Below are positions 60,327 to 64,000 of a stretch of DNA of 64,000 nt, in pieces (the first letter of the stretch is position 1; each line of letters starts with the position of its first letter). The notes under the pieces were generated by a model. It did not search any database. It saw nothing but the letters and a program-made list of their open reading frames with translations, and was not told where the DNA came from. The stretch is from Paenibacillus sp. 19GGS1-52. Its GTDB lineage: Bacteria; Bacillota; Bacilli; Paenibacillales; Paenibacillaceae. The stretch lies in the NCBI RefSeq assembly GCF_022369515.1, contig NZ_CP059724.1:682001-746000 (forward strand), read 5' to 3'. The position numbers were made by a program, and so were the translations under genes.

Positions 60327-60352
60327 ACATAGGTGAAAAGCAGTGAAGGGAA

Positions 60353-60361
60353 TGCTATAAT
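60353..60361 (+). promoter_or_regulatory. Extended -10 promoter of upp
   Basis: TGC-TATAAT (60353-60361), 77 bp before the upp start. The -35 position is only GTGAAA (60333-60338), compensated by the TGn extension. Confidence 0.6.
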
Positions 60362-60437
60362 AGACAAGATTTAGCCGCAGAGAAGTATAAACGCTTTCTA
60401 TGGCTATAAGACTCACAATTACCGGAGGGACAAGTTA

Positions 60438-61067
60438 ATGGGAAAATTGGTGATTTGCGATCATCCTTTGATTCAGCACAAACTAACATTTATACGCGAT
60501 GTGAGAACGAACACGAAAGAATTCAGAGAACATGTCGATGAAGTTGCTACCTTGATGGCTTATGAGATTACGCGTGATATTCCGCTCGAGACCATTACGG
60601 TGCAGACACCGGTTGCTGAGACACAGAGCAAAGTAATTTCTGGAAGGATGCTGGGCCTTATTCCGATTCTTCGGGCGGGACTGGGTATGCTTGAAGGCGT
60701 GCTGAAGCTTCTTCCTGCAGCTAAGGTAGGACATGTTGGATTGTTCCGCGATCCAGACACACTGCAACCGGTTGAGTATTATATTAAACTTCCTACTGAT
60801 GTGCAAGAACGCGAACTGATCGTAATCGATCCGATGCTGGCTACTGGCGGCTCTGCAATTGCTGCTATTACAGCACTGAAGAAGCGGGGATGTACCCAGA
60901 TCAAGATGATGAACCTGATTGCAGCTCCAGAAGGGGTTGCTGCTGTGCAAGCGGCTCATCCCGATGTTGATATTTATGTAGCTGCACTTGATGACCATTT
61001 GAATGAGCATGGTTATATCGTACCAGGACTCGGCGATGCCGGTGACCGCTTGTACGGAACGAAGTAA
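60438..61067 (+). CDS. upp: Uracil phosphoribosyltransferase
   Basis: Salvages uracil to UMP using PRPP. The 209-residue protein has the PRPP-binding loop [15 protein letters not shown] (about 130-144), [16 protein letters not shown] (about 73-88) and the uracil-binding C-terminus [29 protein letters not shown] precedes ATG 60438. It has an unusually long noncoding upstream region. The mnaA gene follows after 61 bp and is probably co-transcribed. Confidence 0.98.
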   Translation: MGKLVICDHPLIQHKLTFIRDVRTNTKEFREHVDEVATLMAYEITRDIPLETITVQTPVAETQSKVISGRMLGLIPILRAGLGMLEGVLKLLPAAKVGHVGLFRDPDTLQPVEYYIKLPTDVQERELIVIDPMLATGGSAIAAITALKKRGCTQIKMMNLIAAPEGVAAVQAAHPDVDIYVAALDDHLNEHGYIVPGLGDAGDRLYGTK

Positions 61068-61128
61068 TACACATAAGGTTCTTATTCAACAGGGAAACTT
61101 CGAAGGATTTAAAGAAAGGATAGGGGTT

Positions 61129-62283
61129 ATGTCTAAAATTAAAGTAATGACGATTTTTGGTGTGCGCCCCGAGGCGATAAAGATGGCGCCCTTGGTGCTG
61201 GAACTGAAAAAACATTCCGAGCATATTGAAACGGTTGTATGTGTAACGGCCCAGCATCGCGAGCTACTCGATCAGGTATTGGAAGTGTTCAAGATCACTC
61301 CAGATTACGATCTGGATGTGATGAAGGACCGTCAGACACTGAATGAGATTACCATTCGTGTGCTGGAAGGACTGGAACCTGTACTGAAGGAGGCCAAACC
61401 TGATCTTGTGCTCGTGCATGGGGATACGCTGACAACATTTCTGGCCAGCTACGCTTCATTTCTGCAGCAAATTCAGGTAGGGCATGTAGAAGCAGGACTT
61501 CGGACCTGGAATAAGCTGTCTCCATATCCCGAGGAGATGAACCGTCAGCTGACAGGAGTGTTAGCCGATTTACATTTTGCTCCGACCGATCTTTCAGCTG
61601 ATAACCTGAGACACGAGAACAAAAAAGAATCAAGTATTTATATCACAGGCAATACGGTAACCGATGTGTTTCAATATACCGTACAGCCGGACTATCGGCA
61701 TCCTGTACTGGACTTTGCTTCAGGAAAAAGACTTATTTTAATGACGGCGCACCGCAGAGAATCACAAGGCGAACCGCACCGTCATATTTTCCGTGCTATC
61801 AGAAGAATCGCTGATGAATTTGAAGATGTGGCCATTGTTTATCCTGTGCATCCGAGCCCTGCGGTTAGGGAGCCGGCACATGAAATTTTAGGCGGACACC
61901 CGAGAATTAAGCTAATTGATCCGCTGGATGTCGTAGATCTGCACAATTTTTATCCGCATACCCACTTGATTTTAACCGATTCCGGCGGCCTGCAGGAGGA
62001 AGCTCCCTCTTATGGTATTCCTGTGCTTGTGCTGCGTGATACGACCGAGCGCCCGGAAGGGATAGAAGCCGGAACGCTGGAGCTGGTGGGAACGGACGAG
62101 GAGAAGGTGTATCAACGGACACATGCTCTGCTGACTGATCAAGCACTCTATCAGTCCATGAGCCGGGCCGCCAACCCGTATGGAGATGGTAAAGCCTCCG
62201 AAAGAATTGTCAATGCGATTTTGCACCATTTTGGAGTGATTCAAGAACGTCCAGAAGAATTTCACAGAATGTTCACAAAGTAG
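61129..62283 (+). CDS. mnaA: UDP-N-acetylglucosamine 2-epimerase (non-hydrolysing)
   Basis: Interconverts UDP-GlcNAc and UDP-ManNAc for teichoic acid linkage units or other cell-wall glycans. The 384-residue protein starts with KVMTIFGVRPEAIKMAPLVLEL, then VTAQHRELLDQVLEVF, VHGDTLTTF, VGHVEAGLRT and the C-terminal TDSGGLQEEAPSYGIPVLVLRDTTERPEG. ATG 61129 follows AAAGGATAGGGG; a frame extension to 61003 overlaps upp and is not family sequence. The position between upp and atp matches Bacillus. Confidence 0.97.
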   Translation: MSKIKVMTIFGVRPEAIKMAPLVLELKKHSEHIETVVCVTAQHRELLDQVLEVFKITPDYDLDVMKDRQTLNEITIRVLEGLEPVLKEAKPDLVLVHGDTLTTFLASYASFLQQIQVGHVEAGLRTWNKLSPYPEEMNRQLTGVLADLHFAPTDLSADNLRHENKKESSIYITGNTVTDVFQYTVQPDYRHPVLDFASGKRLILMTAHRRESQGEPHRHIFRAIRRIADEFEDVAIVYPVHPSPAVREPAHEILGGHPRIKLIDPLDVVDLHNFYPHTHLILTDSGGLQEEAPSYGIPVLVLRDTTERPEGIEAGTLELVGTDEEKVYQRTHALLTDQALYQSMSRAANPYGDGKASERIVNAILHHFGVIQERPEEFHRMFTK

Positions 62284-62419
62284 TCTAGTGACATTGAAAG
62301 CGATATTTTCAAAGACCAAATTTAACATACAGTGAAACTGTACGGTTTATATGGTTTTGGAATGTTTTGCTGTGATTATTTTCATATTTTCATCCGAAAA
62401 ACCCGCGATTTTCGCTGGA

Positions 62420-62449
62420 TTGACAAACTCTTGTAACATTCAGTAAAAT
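62420..62449 (+). promoter_or_regulatory. Promoter of the atp operon
   Basis: TTGACA (62420-62425), 18-bp spacer, TAAAAT (62444-62449), 28 bp before the first gene. Confidence 0.7.
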
Positions 62450-62476
62450 GAATGGGACTTCTAAGGGTGGGATAAA

Positions 62477-62731
62477 ATGAAAGAACCTGATCAATCCGAT
62501 AAAAAGGGTCGAAATACAGGTAAACCGCTCCAAGCAATGGGTCTTGTTACCGCAATTGGGGTCGATCTGGCTGGCTGTACAGTGGGAGGATTTCTCTTGG
62601 GCAGATGGTTGGGCGGCATGTGGGGCAACCCAAGTCTGTGGATTGGTTTAGGTGTGCTCTTCGGCATGGTGTCAGGAGCGGCCAGTATTGCGGCTGTTAT
62701 TAAATCAGTGATGAGGGATGGCGATGAATGA
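62477..62731 (+). CDS. AtpZ/AtpI-family small membrane protein
   Basis: An 84-residue protein with two hydrophobic segments (about 20-42 and 50-75) rich in Gly, including GCTVGGFLLGRWLGGMWGN. It matches the AtpZ/AtpI family that precedes F-type ATP synthase operons and is thought to help assembly or Mg2+ supply. ATG 62477 follows AAGGGTGGG. Its TGA overlaps the following gene by 8 nt. First gene of the atp operon. Confidence 0.88.
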   Translation: MKEPDQSDKKGRNTGKPLQAMGLVTAIGVDLAGCTVGGFLLGRWLGGMWGNPSLWIGLGVLFGMVSGAASIAAVIKSVMRDGDE

Positions 62732-63101
62732 GGTTAACAAGTTAAACAAGCTGCTGATTTGGACCATTATAGGAACTATTATTGCTTGTTTTATCATCGC
62801 GGAGTTAATGCCCCATCGCCGTACTGTTTTCCACGGTATCGTACTTGGCGCTTCGGTCAGCTGTATCAATGTAATTTACATGGCCTACAAGGTGCGGAAT
62901 ATCGCAAAAGCTGCGGCGGGTGAGATTAAGAAAAGGGCCAGTCTCGGCTTTGGAGTAAGAATTGCGACCTCCATATTGGCGATAGTATTGGCCTTGGAGT
63001 ATCCTCAATACTTTCACGAGCTCGCAGTGTGTGCCAGCCTTGTAGCCGGTCAATTCATGCTTTATATAATAGCGTTTATTATGGTGCTCAACGAGGATTG
63101 A
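62724..63101 (+). CDS. atpI: ATP synthase subunit I (AtpI)
   Basis: A 125-residue membrane protein with four hydrophobic segments, as in AtpI of bacilli, which assists assembly of the c-ring. ATG 62724 is preferred over ATG 62718 because GAGGG ends just before the latter. The start lies inside the preceding gene, so translation is coupled. Sequence conservation in this family is low, and the call rests on topology plus position directly ahead of atpB. Confidence 0.85.
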   Translation: MNEVNKLNKLLIWTIIGTIIACFIIAELMPHRRTVFHGIVLGASVSCINVIYMAYKVRNIAKAAAGEIKKRASLGFGVRIATSILAIVLALEYPQYFHELAVCASLVAGQFMLYIIAFIMVLNED

Positions 63102-63130
63102 CGCTACAGCTGAGAAAGGGGTGAAAAAAC

Positions 63131-63925
63131 ATGCATGAATCACCAATTATTGAACTCCTGGGATTAAAAGTCGACCTGTCCATCGTACTGATGCTGCTGG
63201 TCACTTGTACCATTGTTTTTGTATTTGCACGACTAGCAACAAGAAATCTTTCCGTGGAGAATCCTGGGAAGTTGCAGAATTTCATGGAATGGGCGGTAGA
63301 ATTTGTCCAGAACCTTATATCCGATAATATGGATATGAAAAAGGGCAAACCTTTCCTTTCTCTAGGGTTGACGCTTATCCTGTTCATCTTTGTAGGGAAC
63401 ATGTTAGGCCTTCCGTTCGGGATTGTTACGGAGTACCATGATGCCAGCAGCGCTCACATCTTCGGGAAAACAATTATTCCGGTGGTCGAACAGCTTAAGC
63501 TGCATGAAGAGGTGGGTGTGAGTTGGTGGAAATCACCGACAGCTGATCCTGCTGTAGCCATGGGACTGGCTGGAATGATCTTTGTTCTGGTTCATTTCTT
63601 GGGTATAACACGCAATACCAAAAATTATTTCAAACATTATTTCCAGCCGTTTTGGTTCTTCTTCCCAATTAATCTGATCGAACAATTCTCCAAGCTGCTG
63701 ACACATGGCATGCGGTTGTTCGGTAACATTTTTGCGGGTGAGGTTCTGATCACCGTGCTGATTCAGCTAGGATCAACCGGGATCATTGGGGGTATTGCTT
63801 CTATACCGCTTCTGATGGTATGGCAGGCCTTCAGTATATTTATTGGCTCTATCCAGGCATTTGTATTTACAATCCTGGCGTTTGTATATATCTCACAAGC
63901 ACTCGATACACATGAAGAACATTAG
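63131..63925 (+). CDS. atpB: ATP synthase F0 subunit a
   Basis: The 264-residue proton-channel subunit of F-type ATP synthase. The functional helix is in FPINLIEQFSKLLTHGMRLFGNIFAGEVL (about 174-202), with the essential Arg in GMRLFGN, and the last helix block is IGSIQAFVFTILAFVYISQAL. AAGGGGTG precedes ATG 63131. The rest of the operon (atpE onward) lies beyond the window; the remaining 75 bases are noncoding and end in AAGG, perhaps its ribosome binding site. Confidence 0.97.
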   Translation: MHESPIIELLGLKVDLSIVLMLLVTCTIVFVFARLATRNLSVENPGKLQNFMEWAVEFVQNLISDNMDMKKGKPFLSLGLTLILFIFVGNMLGLPFGIVTEYHDASSAHIFGKTIIPVVEQLKLHEEVGVSWWKSPTADPAVAMGLAGMIFVLVHFLGITRNTKNYFKHYFQPFWFFFPINLIEQFSKLLTHGMRLFGNIFAGEVLITVLIQLGSTGIIGGIASIPLLMVWQAFSIFIGSIQAFVFTILAFVYISQALDTHEEH

Positions 63926-64000
63926 TTCTAAGCTGAATGCAGTACAATTGCATCTGGCTTTGATATAAACTAAAATTCACAATAATACAGATATCTAAGG

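Noticed and set aside
60262-60328. Possible tRNA-like fold from the AGGGACTG/CAGTCCCT stem
   Set aside because: No T-loop GTTC-A box, no plausible anticodon stem and no CCA-compatible end; only a long-range stem and one hairpin are seen.

Overview
The window looks like chromosomal DNA of an endospore-forming Firmicute of the Paenibacillus type. The right third follows the Bacilli order prfA-prmC-spoIIR-ywlC-mntP-ywlE-ywlG-glyA-upp-mnaA-atp, and ribosome binding sites are strong AGGAGG-like, with several TTG and GTG starts. This assignment is an inference from gene content and synteny; no 16S gene is present.

Region 1 (1-10.5 kb) starts in the Gly/Ser-rich tail of a cut gene. It continues with a VanY-type carboxypeptidase, a luciferase-like monooxygenase, a glutathione peroxidase, formate-THF ligase (fhs), an NADH oxidase/CoA-disulfide reductase, a formate/nitrite channel and a YoaE-like molybdopterin oxidoreductase. 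The NADH oxidase and channel promoters each carry two Rex/FNR-type palindromes, so this looks like a redox- and formate-related neighbourhood. Region 2 (10.5-33.3 kb) holds transporters (MFS, ABC, LysE, RND), regulators (two TetR, one MocR, one two-component system), two convergent acetyltransferase/MOSC groups, a glutaminyl-tRNA synthetase, mobA, an orphan TorD chaperone, cardiolipin synthase and a second PLD-like protein.

Region 3 (33.3-44 kb) is a light-controlled carotenoid island. A CarH-type B12 photoreceptor gene is followed by a seven-gene, translationally coupled operon: three CrtI-like desaturase/oxidases, a squalene/phytoene synthase, a DUF422/CruF-like protein, an acyltransferase and a glycosyltransferase. 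Type 2 IPP isomerase follows. Both the carH and the operon promoters carry tandem 11-bp repeats of the CarH-operator type, starting at the same phase over the -10 box.

Region 4 (44-64 kb) contains housekeeping genes: ychF, prfA, prmC, a tandem pair of SEDS (FtsW/RodA) genes, spoIIR, the ywl block with a ZTP riboswitch ahead of ywlG-glyA, then upp, mnaA and the start of the atp operon. Two nearly identical IS110-family elements, in the same orientation and 13,841 bp apart, sit at the same position inside copies of a short palindromic intergenic repeat. A third, uninterrupted copy of that repeat lies between them and gives the empty target site. The left end of the IS contains segments matching both the target and its own junction, as expected of a bridge RNA.

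The most promising items for follow-up are the CarH operator arrays with the carotenoid operon, and the IS110/repeat/bridge-RNA system.
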